From positions 228,550 to 292,549 of the forward strand of contig NZ_LMIK01000001.1 in NCBI RefSeq assembly GCF_001428685.1: a stretch of DNA of 64,000 nucleotides, given 5' to 3'. Positions within the stretch are counted from its first letter, which is position 1; each line of letters opens with the position of its first letter. A program made the position numbers and the translations under genes. The notes under the pieces were generated by a model, which saw only the letters and a program-made list of their open reading frames with translations, was not told the origin of the DNA and did no database searches. The stretch comes from Lysobacter sp. Root76. Its GTDB lineage: Bacteria; Pseudomonadota; Gammaproteobacteria; Xanthomonadales; Xanthomonadaceae. Positions 53,639 through 63,416 of this stretch are shown in pieces.

Positions 53639-54940
53639 TCAGCGGTCGATCTCGCCGAACACGACGTCGTAGGTGCCGATCATGGCCACCACGTCGGCCA
53701 GCATGTGGCCCTTCACGATCTCGTCCATCGAAGACAGGTGCGCGAAACCCGGCGCACGCAGCTTGCAGCGGAACGGCTTGTTGGCGCCGTCGGAGACCAG
53801 GTAGCAGCCGAACTCGCCCTTGGGCGCCTCGACCGCGGCGTAGGTCTCGCCGGCCGGCACGCAGTAGCCTTCCGAGAACAGCTTGAAGTGGTGGATCAGG
53901 GCTTCCATGTCGTCCTTCATTTCTTCGCGCTTGGGCGGCGCGACCTTGAAGTTGTCGACGATGACGGGGCCCGGATTGGCCTTCAGCCACTTCACGCACT
54001 GCTTGATGATGCGGTTGGACTCGCGCATTTCCGCGATCCGGACCAGGTAGCGGTCGTAGCAGTCGCCGTTGACGCCGACCGGGATGTCGAAATCCACCTC
54101 GGCGTACTTGGCGTAGGGCTGCTTCTTGCGCAGGTCCCAGGCGATGCCGGAGCCGCGGACCATCGGCCCGGTCATGCCCAGCGCCAGCGCCTGTTCCGGC
54201 GAGACCACGCCCACACCGACGGTGCGCTGCTTCCAGATGCGGTTGTCGGTCAGCAGGGTCTCGTACTCGTCGACGCGCTTGGGGAAGTCGTCGGTGAACG
54301 CGTCGAGGTAGTCCAACAGCGAGCCTTCGCGCCATTCGTTGAAGCGCTTGAGGCTGCTGCCCTTCTTCCACGGCGATTCGCGGTACTTGGGCATGCGGTC
54401 CGGCAGGTCACGGTAGACGCCGCCCGGACGGTAGTAAGTCGCATGCATGCGCGCGCCGCTGACCGCTTCGTAGCAGTCCATCAGCTCTTCGCGTTCGCGG
54501 AAGGCGTACAGGAACACCGCCATCGCGCCCAGGTCGAGCGCGTTCGAACCCACCCACATCAGGTGGTTCAGGATGCGGGTGATCTCGTCGAACATGGTGC
54601 GGATGTACTGGGCGCGCTCGGGCGCCTGGATCCCCAGCAGGGTCTCGATCGCGAGCACGTAAGCGTGCTCGTTGCACATCATCGACACGTAGTCGAGGCG
54701 GTCCATGTAGCCGATCGACTGGTTGAACGGCTTGGACTCGACCAGCTTCTCGGTGCCGCGATGGAGCAGGCCGATGTGCGGATCGGCGCGCTGCACGACT
54801 TCGCCGTCCATTTCCAGGATCAGGCGCAGCACGCCGTGCGCGGCCGGATGCTGGGGACCGAAGTTCAGGGTGTAGTTGCGGATTTCCGCGTTGTTGAGGC
54901 CGGAAGTGCCGCTGGCCTTGTTCGGAACCTGGGCGTTCAC
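53639..54940 (-). CDS. nuoD: NADH-quinone oxidoreductase subunit D
   Basis: 433 residues, the 49-kDa subunit that lines the quinone site, related to NiFe-hydrogenase large subunits. [15 protein letters not shown] (quinone-site His), L-H-R-G-T-E-K-L, and the C-terminal D-P-V-F-G-E-I-D-R-like end ([10 protein letters not shown]) are present. GTG 54940 overlaps the nuoC stop as GTGA. Confidence 0.96.
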   Translation of the reverse strand: MNAQVPNKASGTSGLNNAEIRNYTLNFGPQHPAAHGVLRLILEMDGEVVQRADPHIGLLHRGTEKLVESKPFNQSIGYMDRLDYVSMMCNEHAYVLAIETLLGIQAPERAQYIRTMFDEITRILNHLMWVGSNALDLGAMAVFLYAFREREELMDCYEAVSGARMHATYYRPGGVYRDLPDRMPKYRESPWKKGSSLKRFNEWREGSLLDYLDAFTDDFPKRVDEYETLLTDNRIWKQRTVGVGVVSPEQALALGMTGPMVRGSGIAWDLRKKQPYAKYAEVDFDIPVGVNGDCYDRYLVRIAEMRESNRIIKQCVKWLKANPGPVIVDNFKVAPPKREEMKDDMEALIHHFKLFSEGYCVPAGETYAAVEAPKGEFGCYLVSDGANKPFRCKLRAPGFAHLSSMDEIVKGHMLADVVAMIGTYDVVFGEIDR

Positions 54941-55665
54941 TTCTTCACCTCCGCGCGCTGCGCGGCTTCGCCGACGGCGGTCTGGTAGCGGGCGTCGTCG
55001 CGGATCACGCGCGGCACGCCGACGCGCGGTTCGATCGACACCGGTTCGTAGACCACACGCTTCTTTTCGGCGTCGTAACGCACTTCGACGTTGCCGATCA
55101 GCGGGAAATCCTTGCGGAACGGGTGACCGACGAAACCGTAGTCGGTGAGGATGCGGCGCAGGTCCGGATGGCCGTCGAAGACGATGCCGAACAGGTCGAA
55201 AGCCTCGCGTTCGAACCAGTTCACGCCCGGCCAGATCGAGGTCAGCGAGGGCACGGTCGGCAGGTCGTCGTTCTCGGCGAACGCGCGCAGGCGCAGGCGG
55301 CGGTTGTGCTGGTAGGACAGCAGGTGCGCGACCGCGGCGTAGCGGCGCGCGGGCGCGGTGGCCTCGCCGTTGGGCGACTCGCCCCAGACGAAGCGGCCGG
55401 CGCTCTTGCCCTCGACGCCGCGCGAGAAACCTTCCGAGGACACATCGGTGTCCCACTCGTCGCTGCCGTAGCTGAGGTAGTCGACGCCGCTGACGTCGAC
55501 GCACTGTTCGAAGCCGAACTCGTCGCGCAGCGCGCGCGCGGCGTCCAGCCAGCCGGCGGCGCTGGTTTCCAGCGTCACTTCGCCGCGCGGCTGGGCGACG
55601 ATGACGACGGCCTCGGCGAAGCGGGCGCGCAGACGTTCTGCGAAGGCGTTCACGGTCTCGGTCAT
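54937..55665 (-). CDS. nuoC: NADH-quinone oxidoreductase subunit C
   Basis: 242 residues, the 30-kDa subunit of the peripheral arm. [35 protein letters not shown][10 protein letters not shown] is the family signature. A loop around E-S-P-N-G-E-A is longer than usual. Not fused to nuoD, unlike in E. coli. It starts 1 bp after nuoB. Confidence 0.96.
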   Translation of the reverse strand: MTETVNAFAERLRARFAEAVVIVAQPRGEVTLETSAAGWLDAARALRDEFGFEQCVDVSGVDYLSYGSDEWDTDVSSEGFSRGVEGKSAGRFVWGESPNGEATAPARRYAAVAHLLSYQHNRRLRLRAFAENDDLPTVPSLTSIWPGVNWFEREAFDLFGIVFDGHPDLRRILTDYGFVGHPFRKDFPLIGNVEVRYDAEKKRVVYEPVSIEPRVGVPRVIRDDARYQTAVGEAAQRAEVKK

Positions 55666-55666
55666 G

Positions 55667-56251
55667 TCAGCGCATGCCCTGCTTGTGTTCGCCGAAATTG
55701 GTGCCGCGACGGATCTTGCGCTGCAGCTGCAGGATGCCGTAGACCAACGCTTCGGCGGTCGGCGGGCAGCCCGGCACGTAGACGTCGACCGGAACCACGC
55801 GGTCGCAACCGCGCACGACCGCATAGGAATAGTGGTAGTAGCCGCCGCCGTTGGCGCAGCTGCCCATCGAGATCACCCACTTCGGGTCGGGCATCTGGTC
55901 GTAGACCTTGCGCAGCGCCGGGGCCATCTTGTTGACCAGGGTGCCGGCCACGATCATCACGTCGGACTGGCGCGGCGACGGGCGGAACACCACGCCGTAG
56001 CGGTCCAGGTCCAGGCGCGAGGCGCCGGCGTGCATCATCTCGACCGCGCAGCAGGCCAGGCCGAAGGTCATCGGCCACATCGAGCCGGTGCGCGCCCAGT
56101 TCCAGAGCGTGTCCAGATTGGTGGTGACGAAACCCTGCTGCAACAGCGGGTTCTCGCCTTCCGGGCGCAGGATGTCGTCGAGGCGGCCTTCCGGAATCGG
56201 GTTGTGCATCAGGCCCGAAACGGTGTCGCTGACGGTTTGGATCACTCCCAT
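55667..56251 (-). CDS. nuoB: NADH-quinone oxidoreductase subunit B
   Basis: 194 residues. It carries cluster N2, the last before quinone. Ligands: the tandem Cys in L-A-C-C-A-V-E-M-M, Cys in M-G-S-C-A-N-G-G-G and Cys in V-P-G-C-P-P. Conserved R-F-x-P-R-Q-S-D-V style segment ([12 protein letters not shown]). Its start overlaps the nuoA end by 10 bp. Confidence 0.97.
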   Translation of the reverse strand: MGVIQTVSDTVSGLMHNPIPEGRLDDILRPEGENPLLQQGFVTTNLDTLWNWARTGSMWPMTFGLACCAVEMMHAGASRLDLDRYGVVFRPSPRQSDVMIVAGTLVNKMAPALRKVYDQMPDPKWVISMGSCANGGGYYHYSYAVVRGCDRVVPVDVYVPGCPPTAEALVYGILQLQRKIRRGTNFGEHKQGMR

Positions 56252-56598
56252 TCGAGCGCTCCCTTCTTCCAGACGTAGACGAAGCCGAGCAGGAGCATGC
56301 TGGCGAAAATGCCCATCTCGATCAGGCCGACCACGCCGAGTTCGCGGAACACGGTGGCCCAGGGCACGATGAAGATGATTTCCAGATCGAAAATGATGAA
56401 CTGGATGGCGATGAGGTAGTAGCGCACGTCGAATTGCATGCGCGCGGCCTCGAAGGCCTCGAAGCCGCATTCGTACGGAGACAGTTTCTCCACAGTCGGG
56501 CGCTTGGGCCCGAGCGTGTTGCCTACCACCAACAGGGCGACGCCAATGACGCTGGCGACGATCAGGAACAGCAGGGTCGGCAGGTATTCGGCCAGCAC
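56242..56598 (-). CDS. nuoA: NADH-quinone oxidoreductase subunit A
   Basis: 118 residues, three membrane helices. S-P-Y-E-C-G-F-E with the conserved loop Cys, [21 protein letters not shown] and W-A-T-V-F-R-E-L-G are diagnostic. Translation starts at GTG 56598. It is the first subunit gene of the operon, 144 bp past tRNA-Leu(GAG); the order tpiA-secG-tRNA-Leu-nuoA implies a shared transcript. Confidence 0.96.
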   Translation of the reverse strand: MLAEYLPTLLFLIVASVIGVALLVVGNTLGPKRPTVEKLSPYECGFEAFEAARMQFDVRYYLIAIQFIIFDLEIIFIVPWATVFRELGVVGLIEMGIFASMLLLGFVYVWKKGALEWE

Positions 56599-56742
56599 TC
56601 GGTGTTCTCTCGGCTACTTGGCCGCGTTTCCGCAGCCTTGGCTCGGCGGTCTGGCTGTTCGGAATGCCGATCAGGCCAGTGGCGCGGCCCGTCTTGCGTG
56701 CCGCACCTCGGGTAGTTGGTGCGTGGTATAGCTGATTCGGTG

Positions 56743-56827
56743 TGGTGCCCAAAGGGGGACTCGAACCCCCACGACTTGCGTCGCTACCACCTCAAGGTAG
56801 TGCGTCTACCAATTCCGCCATCTGGGC
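56743..56827 (-). tRNA. tRNA-Leu (anticodon GAG)
   Basis: 85 nt with CCA. The acceptor GCCCAGA pairs with TTTGGGC using G:T at one place; the anticodon arm CTACC-TTGAGGT-GGTAG carries GAG; the T loop is GGGTTCGAGTCCC-type with a 5-bp stem. It lies between secG and nuoA on the same strand. Confidence 0.95.
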
Positions 56828-56954
56828 AATCAAACCTGGCCATCCTGGCCCTGGCTCCGTCGGTACCGCCCGAAGCCGTTCGGTCATCGCTGACCGCGCC
56901 CCGGTCGTCCGTTCCAGGCCGCTTGACTCACAATCTATATGTTACCGCGCTTTG

Positions 56955-57452
56955 TCAGCCGCCCGAAGCCGGTTGCGACTGCGGCGGGGTCTGCTGCGGG
57001 GCCGGAGCGGCCGGAACCGTGGTCCCGCTGGCGGCCGGCGCCTGCGGCGCGGTCGTAGCCGGAGCGGCAGGCACGGTCGAGGCCGGAGCCGCCGGAACCG
57101 TCTGCGCAGGCGCAGCCGGAACCGTGCTGCCGGTCGCGGGCTTGGCCGGAACGGTGGTCGGGATCTCCGACGCCAGGCCGGCGTCCTGCTCGGCCGGGGC
57201 TGCGCTGCCGATACCGGCCGCGCCGCGCGAGGCCTGCCAGGCCATGAACAGGCTGATCGCAAAGAACGCGATCGCCAGCCACTTGGTGGCCTTGGACAGG
57301 AAGTTGGAGGAACCGCGGGCACCGAACACGGTCGCCGAAGCGCCGCCGCCGAAGCCCGAGCCCGCCTGCGCACCCGCGCCGCGCTGCATCAGGATCAGCG
57401 CGACCATGGCGATCGCGATCAGTACATAGATGACGTTGAGGAACAACAGCAT
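56955..57452 (-). CDS. secG: preprotein translocase subunit SecG with long repetitive tail
   Basis: 165 residues; SecG is usually about 75-115. Two membrane helices (about 2-22 and 57-75) flank the conserved G-F-G-G-G-A-S-A-T-V-F-G-A-R-G-S-S-N-F-L loop, which is exact for SecG. The remaining 80 residues are Ala/Pro/Thr-rich with four TVPAAPA units. SecG assists SecYE-dependent export. The tail would face the periplasm in the standard topology. It is downstream of tpiA by 57 bp. Confidence 0.93.
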   Translation of the reverse strand: MLLFLNVIYVLIAIAMVALILMQRGAGAQAGSGFGGGASATVFGARGSSNFLSKATKWLAIAFFAISLFMAWQASRGAAGIGSAAPAEQDAGLASEIPTTVPAKPATGSTVPAAPAQTVPAAPASTVPAAPATTAPQAPAASGTTVPAAPAPQQTPPQSQPASGG

Positions 57453-57509
57453 CGTTGAATTCTTTTCTTTGGCTACGTTGTGACGACCGCCGGGCGGGCC
57501 CGAAGTTCG

Positions 57510-58262
57510 TCAGGGTGCCGCCGCGGCTGCGATGGCGTTGAAATCGGAGGCCACCAGGGAGGCTCCGCCGACCAGGCCGCCGTCGACGTCGGGCTGCGAA
57601 AACAGCGCGCCGGCGTTGTCGGCCTTCACGCTACCGCCGTACAGAATGGGTAGCGAGCCAGCAATTCTAGCATCGTGTACGGCGATTTCGCTACGAATGA
57701 ATGCGTGCACGGCCTGTGCCTGCTCCGGGCTGGCGGTCTTGCCGGTGCCGATCGCCCAGACCGGCTCGTAAGCCAGGATCGCGCCTTCCAGGGCCGCCAC
57801 GCCGAGCAGGTCCAGGACCGGGCCCAGTTGCTCCTGCAGGCGGTACTCGGTCTGGCCGTCCTCGCGTTCGGCCAGGGTTTCGCCGATGCACAGGATCGGC
57901 ACCAGGCCGGCGGCCTTGGCCGCGGCGAACTTGCGCGCGACCAGTTCGCTGCTTTCGCCGTGGTACTGACGGCGCTCGGAATGGCCGACCAGGCCGTAGC
58001 GCGCCCCCACGTCCATGAGCATCGCGGCCGAGACTTCGCCGGTGTAGGCGCCCTTCTCGTTGGTGCTCACGTCCTGGGCGCCGAAATCCAGACCCTGGCC
58101 GATGTAGTGCTCGACCAGCTCGCCCAGGTACGGCAACGGCGGCAGGATGATGCGTTCGACCCCGGCCGGCGCCGTCGCGGCGGCGACCTGATCCAGCAAC
58201 CCGAAGGCGAACTCGCGGCTGCCGTGCAGCTTCCAGTTTCCGGCGACGATCCTGCGGCGCAT
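57510..58262 (-). CDS. tpiA: triosephosphate isomerase
   Basis: 250 residues, TIM barrel. It interconverts dihydroxyacetone phosphate and glyceraldehyde 3-phosphate. A-G-N-W-K-L-H-G (active-site Lys, residue ~13), V-G-H-S-E-R-R (electrophilic His) and A-Y-E-P-V-W-A-I-G-T-G-K (catalytic Glu) are all present, as is L-Y-G-G-S-V-K. ATG 58262 has GGAG 9 bp upstream. Confidence 0.97.
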   Translation of the reverse strand: MRRRIVAGNWKLHGSREFAFGLLDQVAAATAPAGVERIILPPLPYLGELVEHYIGQGLDFGAQDVSTNEKGAYTGEVSAAMLMDVGARYGLVGHSERRQYHGESSELVARKFAAAKAAGLVPILCIGETLAEREDGQTEYRLQEQLGPVLDLLGVAALEGAILAYEPVWAIGTGKTASPEQAQAVHAFIRSEIAVHDARIAGSLPILYGGSVKADNAGALFSQPDVDGGLVGGASLVASDFNAIAAAAAP

Positions 58263-58364
58263 GGCCACTCCGTGGTACGAAAGGGCGCAAGTTTACCGCA
58301 GCCCTGCGCCGCGCACGGAGCGCCGCCGTCAGGGATCCCGACACGACCGGCAACGAGCCCCTAC

Positions 58365-59171
58365 ATGCCCGAAACCGCAAACCCGCCCTACGCCCTGATC
58401 ACGGGCGCCTCCGCCGGCATCGGCGCCGCCCTCGCCCGCGAATACGCGCGCCGCGGCGTGCCGCTGGTGCTCACCGCTCGCCGCGAGGACCGCCTGCAGG
58501 CACTGGCCGCCGAACTGCGCGACCGCGTCGCGGTCGAGGTGATCGCCGCCGATCTCGCCGATCCGGCGGCGCCGGCGCAGCTGCATGCGCAAACCCGGCA
58601 GCGCGGGCTCGCGATCGGCCACCTGGTCAACAACGCCGGCTACGGCGTGCCCGGCCGCTACCTCGCCGACGACTGGAAGGTCCACGCCGACTTCCTGCAG
58701 GTGATGGTGACCGCGGTCGCGGAACTCACCCATCGCTACCTGCCCGAGATGGAGCAACGCGGCCACGGCCGCATCCTCAACGTCGCCTCGCTGGCGGGCC
58801 TGGTGCCGGCCTCGGCCGGGCACACCCTGTACGGGGCGGCCAAGAGCTTCGTGATCCGCTTCAGCGAGTCGCTGGCGCTGGAAAGCCGGCCGCGCGGCGT
58901 GCACGTGACCGCGCTGTGTCCGGGCTTCACCTACACCGAGTTCCACGACGTCAACGGCATGCGCGAGCGGATCTCGAAGCTGCCCCGCTGGCTGTGGCTG
59001 GACGCTGCGACGGTCGCGCGCCTGGGCGTGGACGCGGTCGAGCGCGGCGACGCGCGCTGCGTCACCGGCGCAGTCAACCGGGTCGTCGCCGGCGTGTCGA
59101 AGTACCTGCCCGAGCGTTTGGCCACCGCCCTGGTCGCCAGCCGCGCCAGCGATTTCCGCGACGCCGAATGA
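58365..59171 (+). CDS. short-chain dehydrogenase/reductase (DltE/YqjQ-like SDR)
   Basis: 268 residues. TGASAGIGAALAREYARRG (cofactor), N-N-A-G-Y-G, catalytic Ser in L-N-V-A-S-L-A-G and Y-G-A-A-K. The R-R-E-D-R-L after strand 2 suggests NADP(H). The C-terminal part (T-A-L-C-P-G-F-T-Y-T-E-F-H) matches the DltE-like group. Substrate unknown. Divergent from tpiA; its stop overlaps the start of the next gene as ATGA, so the two are coupled. Confidence 0.88.
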   Translation: MPETANPPYALITGASAGIGAALAREYARRGVPLVLTARREDRLQALAAELRDRVAVEVIAADLADPAAPAQLHAQTRQRGLAIGHLVNNAGYGVPGRYLADDWKVHADFLQVMVTAVAELTHRYLPEMEQRGHGRILNVASLAGLVPASAGHTLYGAAKSFVIRFSESLALESRPRGVHVTALCPGFTYTEFHDVNGMRERISKLPRWLWLDAATVARLGVDAVERGDARCVTGAVNRVVAGVSKYLPERLATALVASRASDFRDAE

Positions 59172-59740
59172 ACGCGGCCGATGCGCGGGTGAGCAGCTTC
59201 GCGCCGGTGGCCGGCCCGGATGCGCGCGTGCTGGTGCTGGGCAGCATGCCCGGCGTGGCCTCGCTGACGGCGGTGCGCTATTACGCGCATCCGCACAACC
59301 GGTTCTGGCCGATCATGGGCGCGCTGGTCGGCGCCACGCCCGCCCTGCCCTACGAGCAGCGTCTGCAACGGCTGATCGAGGCCGGGATCGCGCTGTGGGA
59401 CGTGCTCGCCAGCTGCGAGCGGGCCGGCAGCCTGGACGCGGCGATCCGCGCGCCGCTGGCCAACGATTTCGCCGGTTTCTTCGCCGCGCATCCGCGGGTG
59501 GGCGCGGTGCTGTTCAACGGCGCGCAGGCCGAGACGAGTTTTCGTCGCCTGGTGTTGCCGGGTTTGTCGGCGCCGCCGGTATTGAGGCGCTTGCCTTCGA
59601 CGAGCCCAGCGAATGCGGGGCAGCGGCCGGAGGCGAAGCTGGCGGCTTGGCGGGAGGGCTTACTTGAGGCAGGGATAGCACTGCGCGCTGCCCCTCACTC
59701 CGCAAGCGGGAGAGAAGCCAAAAGCGGAGGCTCGGAGTAG
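59168..59740 (+). CDS. DNA-deoxyinosine glycosylase (UDG superfamily)
   Basis: 190 residues. V-L-V-L-G-S-M-P-G-V-A-S-L, Y-Y-A-H-P-H-N-R-F-W-P-I-M-G and G-I-A-L-W-D-V-L-A-S-C-E-R match the hypoxanthine-DNA glycosylase branch of the uracil-DNA glycosylase superfamily, which removes deaminated adenine (hypoxanthine) from DNA; V-L-F-N-G-A-Q-A lies mid-protein, and L-P-S-T-S-P-A-N is the C-terminal motif. The last ~15 residues are encoded by the start of an adjacent repeat array, so the original stop has probably been lost. It starts inside the SDR stop (ATGA). Confidence 0.85.
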   Translation: MNAADARVSSFAPVAGPDARVLVLGSMPGVASLTAVRYYAHPHNRFWPIMGALVGATPALPYEQRLQRLIEAGIALWDVLASCERAGSLDAAIRAPLANDFAGFFAAHPRVGAVLFNGAQAETSFRRLVLPGLSAPPVLRRLPSTSPANAGQRPEAKLAAWREGLLEAGIALRAAPHSASGREAKSGGSE

Positions 59741-60116
59741 CTACCCTTCTCCCGCTCGCGGGAGAAGGTGGCCCGAAGGGCCGGATGAGGGCGCGAAAGA
59801 TGAGCGGTGATGCGAGCTTGATACTGCGCGCGCCCTCACCCCAACCCCTCTCCCGCGAGCGGGAGAGGGGCTAAAAGCGAAGGCTTCGGAGTAGCTCCCC
59901 TTCTCCCGCTCGCGGGAGAGCGGCTAAAGCGAAAGCTCAGGATAGCTACCCTTCTCCCGCGTGCGGGAGAAGGTGGCCCGAAGGGACGGATGAGGGCGCG
60001 CGAAAGACGAGCGGCGATGCGAGCTTGATACTGTGCGCGCCCTCACCCCAACCCCTCTCCCGCGGGCGGGAGAGGGGCTAAAGCGAAAGCGAGGCGTCAC
60101 TACCCTCAACTTAGAT
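59690..60116. repeat. intergenic repeat array with a ~205-bp tandem duplication
   Basis: The segment starting TAGCTACCCTTCTCCC at 59738 recurs at 59943, a 205-bp period. Each copy contains CTTCTCCCGC-N-GCGGGAGAAG, GGTGGCCCGAAGGG, GATGCGAGCTTGATACTG and a CCTCTCCCGC...GCGGGAGAGG palindrome; a shorter partial unit lies between (59891-59935). At least six separate CTCCCGC/GCGGGAG palindromes occur. No gene is present in 59741-60137. Confidence 0.85.
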
Positions 60117-60137
60117 GAGAGAGGGGCTGCCCACGGA

Positions 60138-61076
60138 TTACTTCAGCTTGATCTCGCGCAACCGCTCTTCCAGATAGCCCTGCGCGGTGATCGGTTCCGG
60201 ATAGCGCGAGGGGTTGTCCGGGGTGATCGTCGAGGGCAGCACGTCGATCAGGAAGTCCGGGTTCGGGTGCAGGAAGAACGGGGTCGAGTAACGCGGCTGG
60301 CGCGCCTTCTCGCCGGGCGGGTTGACCACGCGGTGGGTGGTCGACGGGTACACGTGGTTGGTCAGGCGCTGCAGCATGTCGCCGATGTTGACCACGATGG
60401 TGTCGGCGTCGGCGGTGAACGGCACCCATTCGCCCTTGCGCGACTTGACTTCGAGGCCTTCCGAGCTGGCGCCGACCAGCAGGGTGATGAGGTTGATGTC
60501 CTCATGCGCGCCGGCACGTTCGTTGGGAATGTTGTCGGCGGTGATCGGCGGGTAGTGGATCGGGCGCAGGATCGAATTGCCGGAGTCGGTCTTGTCGGCG
60601 AAGTAGTCCTGCGGCAGGCCGATGTGCAGGGCCAGCGCGCTGAGCACGCGCGAACCGAGGTTGTCCAGGGCCTGATACAGGCCGTAGGCCTGTTCGCGGA
60701 ACTCCGGAATCTCCTCGGGCCACAGGTTGGCGGGCATCTCCGCGGCGTACTTGGAGTCGCGCGGAATCTCGCGGCCGACGTGCCAGAACTCCTTGAGGTC
60801 GAAGTGCTTGGAGTCCTTGGCGGTCTCCACGCCGAACGGGGTATAGCCGCGCGCGCCGCCGCTGCCGGCCACGTGATACTTGCGCTTCACCTCTTCGGGC
60901 AGGGCGAAGAAACGCTTGAACAGGTCGTAGGACTGGTCGATCTGCGCGGCCGGGATGCCGTGGCCACGGATGCCGGCGAAGCCCCATTCGCGGTAGGCGG
61001 CGCCGAGTTCGGCGACGAAGGCCTCTCGATCAGTGTCGAAGCGGCGGATATCGAGGGTCGGGATTTGCGAAGTCAT
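60138..61076 (-). CDS. isopenicillin N synthase-like 2-oxoglutarate/Fe(II) oxygenase
   Basis: 312 residues. N-terminal DIOX_N domain (I-P-T-L-D-I-R-R-F, W-G-F-A-G-I-R-G-H-G-I-P) and C-terminal jelly roll. Iron ligands are visible: A-H-E-D-I-N-L (His and Asp, about residue 190) and S-T-T-H-R-V-V-N-P (His, about 246), with R-Y-S-T-P-F-F as the R-x-S motif that holds the co-substrate carboxylate. The family includes oxygenases of amino-acid or secondary metabolism; the substrate is unknown. ATG 61076 follows GAGACC. Confidence 0.88.
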   Translation of the reverse strand: MTSQIPTLDIRRFDTDREAFVAELGAAYREWGFAGIRGHGIPAAQIDQSYDLFKRFFALPEEVKRKYHVAGSGGARGYTPFGVETAKDSKHFDLKEFWHVGREIPRDSKYAAEMPANLWPEEIPEFREQAYGLYQALDNLGSRVLSALALHIGLPQDYFADKTDSGNSILRPIHYPPITADNIPNERAGAHEDINLITLLVGASSEGLEVKSRKGEWVPFTADADTIVVNIGDMLQRLTNHVYPSTTHRVVNPPGEKARQPRYSTPFFLHPNPDFLIDVLPSTITPDNPSRYPEPITAQGYLEERLREIKLK

Positions 61077-61176
61077 ATTCGGTCTCATGGGTTCGGAACC
61101 GCTGACCATTCAGGGGCTCCGCGCGCCGGCGAAGGCGCGCTCGCGGATCGGATGCGCCGCACCGATCCGCCGTGTT

Positions 61177-62520
61177 TCATTGCGCGGCGATACGCACCGC
61201 GTCGGACAGCCGCTGCAGGGTATCGAGCATCAGCTGCCGATCATCCGCTTCGACGGTGACGCGCACCACCGGCTCGGTACCGGAGGGACGCAGGAACGCG
61301 CGGCCGCGGCCGGCCACGGCGGCCTGCGCCTGCGCCAGTGCGGCCTGCACTTCCGGCGCTTCGGCCGGCTTGGCGCCGCCTTCGTAACGCACGTTGATGG
61401 TCTTCTGCGGGACCTTGGCGAAGCCCTGCAGCGCCTGCCCCAGGCTGATGCCGCGGCGGCGCAGCACTTCCAGCACCTGCAGGGCGCTGACGATGCCGTC
61501 GCCGGTGCTGGCCCGGTCCAGGCACAGCAGGTGGCCGGAGGCCTCGCCGCCGAGCACGGCGTCGTGGGCGATCAGCTGCTGGTGGACGTAACGGTCGCCG
61601 ACCTTGGCGCGGACGAAGCCGATGCCGCGCTGCTGGAACGCGCGCTCCAGGGCGTAGTTGGTCATCAGAGTGCCGACCACCGGACCGCGCAGGCGCCCGC
61701 TCTCCTGCCAATCGCAGGCCAGGACGTAGATCAGGTCGTCGCCGTCGCGGACCACGCCGTCGCCGTCGACGAACAACACCCGGTCGCCGTCGCCGTCGAA
61801 GGCGATGCCGAGGTCGGCGCCGCTGGCCTTGACCCGCTCGGCCACGGTTTCCGGATGGGTCGAGCCGACCTCGTCGTTGATGTTCAGGCCGTTGGGATCG
61901 ACGCCGATGGCGTCGACGCGCGCGCCCAGCTCGCGCAGCACCAGCGGGCCGAGCTGGTAGGTGGCGCCGTTGGCGCAGTCCATGGCGATGCGCATGCCGC
62001 CCAGGTCGAAGCCCTTGGGCACCGAGCCCTTGCAGGCCTCGATGTAGCGGCCCAGCGCGTCGCGCGTGCGCACCGCCTTGCCCAGTTGTTCGGAGGGCAC
62101 GGTGCGGAACGGCTGTTCCAGCGCGGCCTCGATCGCCAGTTCGGTGGCGTCGTCGAGCTTCTCGCCTTCGGCCGAGAAGAACTTGATGCCGTTGTCGTAA
62201 TGCGGGTTGTGCGAGGCCGAGATCACGATGCCGCCGTCGGCGCGCATCGAGTGGGTCAGGTGCGCGACCGCCGGGGTCGGCATCGGTCCCATCAGCTGCA
62301 CGTCGACGCCGGCCGCGACCAGCCCGGCCTCGAGCGCGGCTTCGAACATGTAGTTGGAGATGCGCGTGTCCTTGCCGATGATCACCACCGGATTGCGCCA
62401 GTCGCGGCGCGCCAGGGCGTGGCCGTAGGCGTTGCCCAGGCGCAGGACGAAGTCGGCCGAGATCACGCCCTCGCCGACCCGGCCGCGGATGCCGTCGGTG
62501 CCGAAGTACTTGCGGCTCAA
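61177..62520 (-). CDS. glmM: phosphoglucosamine mutase
   Basis: 447 residues. It converts glucosamine 6-phosphate to glucosamine 1-phosphate for peptidoglycan and LPS precursors. [12 protein letters not shown] at the N-terminus, active-site Ser in I-S-A-S-H-N-P (about 101), metal loop F-D-G-D-G-D-R (about 240), substrate loop G-G-E-A-S-G-H and phosphate loop R-P-S-G-T-E-P. The start is TTG 62520: GGAGG lies 7 bp upstream and TTGA overlaps the accD stop. No ATG fits the family N-terminus. Confidence 0.95.
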   Translation of the reverse strand: MSRKYFGTDGIRGRVGEGVISADFVLRLGNAYGHALARRDWRNPVVIIGKDTRISNYMFEAALEAGLVAAGVDVQLMGPMPTPAVAHLTHSMRADGGIVISASHNPHYDNGIKFFSAEGEKLDDATELAIEAALEQPFRTVPSEQLGKAVRTRDALGRYIEACKGSVPKGFDLGGMRIAMDCANGATYQLGPLVLRELGARVDAIGVDPNGLNINDEVGSTHPETVAERVKASGADLGIAFDGDGDRVLFVDGDGVVRDGDDLIYVLACDWQESGRLRGPVVGTLMTNYALERAFQQRGIGFVRAKVGDRYVHQQLIAHDAVLGGEASGHLLCLDRASTGDGIVSALQVLEVLRRRGISLGQALQGFAKVPQKTINVRYEGGAKPAEAPEVQAALAQAQAAVAGRGRAFLRPSGTEPVVRVTVEADDRQLMLDTLQRLSDAVRIAAQ

Positions 62521-63416
62521 GCGGCGGCCTCCGCGTCGTCTTCCGGCTGCGGCTGTTTCATCATCATCGCCAGCAGGTGAGCCAGGCGCTCGCGCAGTTC
62601 GCGGCGGTCGCAGATCTGGTCGATGGCGCCGTGGGCGACCAGAAACTCGCTGCGCTGGAACCCTTCCGGCAGCTTCTCGCGCACGGTCTGTTCGATCACG
62701 CGCGGGCCGGCGAAGCCGATCAGGGCCTCGGGTTCGGCCATGTTGATGTCGCCCAGCATCGCGAACGAGGCCGAGACGCCGCCGGTGGTCGGATGGGTCA
62801 TCACCGAGATGTACGGCAGGCCGGCCTCGCGCAGGCGCCCGAGCGCAGCCGAGGTCTTGGCCATCTGCATCAGCGAGAACAGGCTTTCCTGCATGCGCGC
62901 GCCGCCGCTGGCGGAGAAGCACACGAACGGGCAGCCGATCTCCAGCGCGGTCTCGGCCGCGCGCGCGAAGCGCTCGCCGACCACCGAACCCATCGAACCG
63001 CCCATGAAGGCGAAATCGAACGAGGCGGCGACCAGCGGCCGCTGCTTGAGGGTGCCGCGCATCGCGATGAGGGCGTCGCGCTCGCCGGTGGACTTCTGCG
63101 CGGCCTTGATGCGCTCGGAGTACTTCTTCTGGTCCTTGAACTTGAGCACGTCGGTCGGGCCCAGCTCGGCGCCGATCTCGCTGGTGCTGCCGGGATCGAA
63201 CAGGGCGTTCAGGCGCACCCGGCCGCGAATCGGCATGTGGAAGCTGCACTTGGGGCAGACCTCGAGGTTTTCCTCGAGCTCAGGCCGGTAGAGCACGGCG
63301 CCGCAGCGGTCGCACTTCTCCCACAGCCCTTCGGGCACGCTACGGCGCTTGGCGCCGGCGGAGTCGGTGCGGATGCCGGTGCGGCTGCCGGGCATGAGTT
63401 TTTTGAGCCAGGACAT
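62517..63416 (-). CDS. accD: acetyl-CoA carboxylase carboxyltransferase subunit beta
   Basis: 299 residues. N-terminal zinc ribbon with Cys 35, 38, 54 and 57 (C-D-R-C ... C-P-K-C), then the crotonase-like carboxyltransferase core ([44 protein letters not shown]). Forms malonyl-CoA with AccA for fatty acid synthesis. It follows trpA by 130 bp and is coupled to glmM by a TTGA overlap. Confidence 0.97.
   Translation of the reverse strand: MSWLKKLMPGSRTGIRTDSAGAKRRSVPEGLWEKCDRCGAVLYRPELEENLEVCPKCSFHMPIRGRVRLNALFDPGSTSEIGAELGPTDVLKFKDQKKYSERIKAAQKSTGERDALIAMRGTLKQRPLVAASFDFAFMGGSMGSVVGERFARAAETALEIGCPFVCFSASGGARMQESLFSLMQMAKTSAALGRLREAGLPYISVMTHPTTGGVSASFAMLGDINMAEPEALIGFAGPRVIEQTVREKLPEGFQRSEFLVAHGAIDQICDRRELRERLAHLLAMMMKQPQPEDDAEAAA

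Noticed and set aside
41586-56598. Frameshift or gene loss in the nuo operon
   Set aside because: All 14 subunits A-N are intact, with expected lengths and cluster ligands; nuoC and nuoD are separate, which is normal outside enterobacteria.
59690-60116. CRISPR array
   Set aside because: The repeat period is about 205 bp with conserved sequence throughout, unlike CRISPR repeat-spacer structure.
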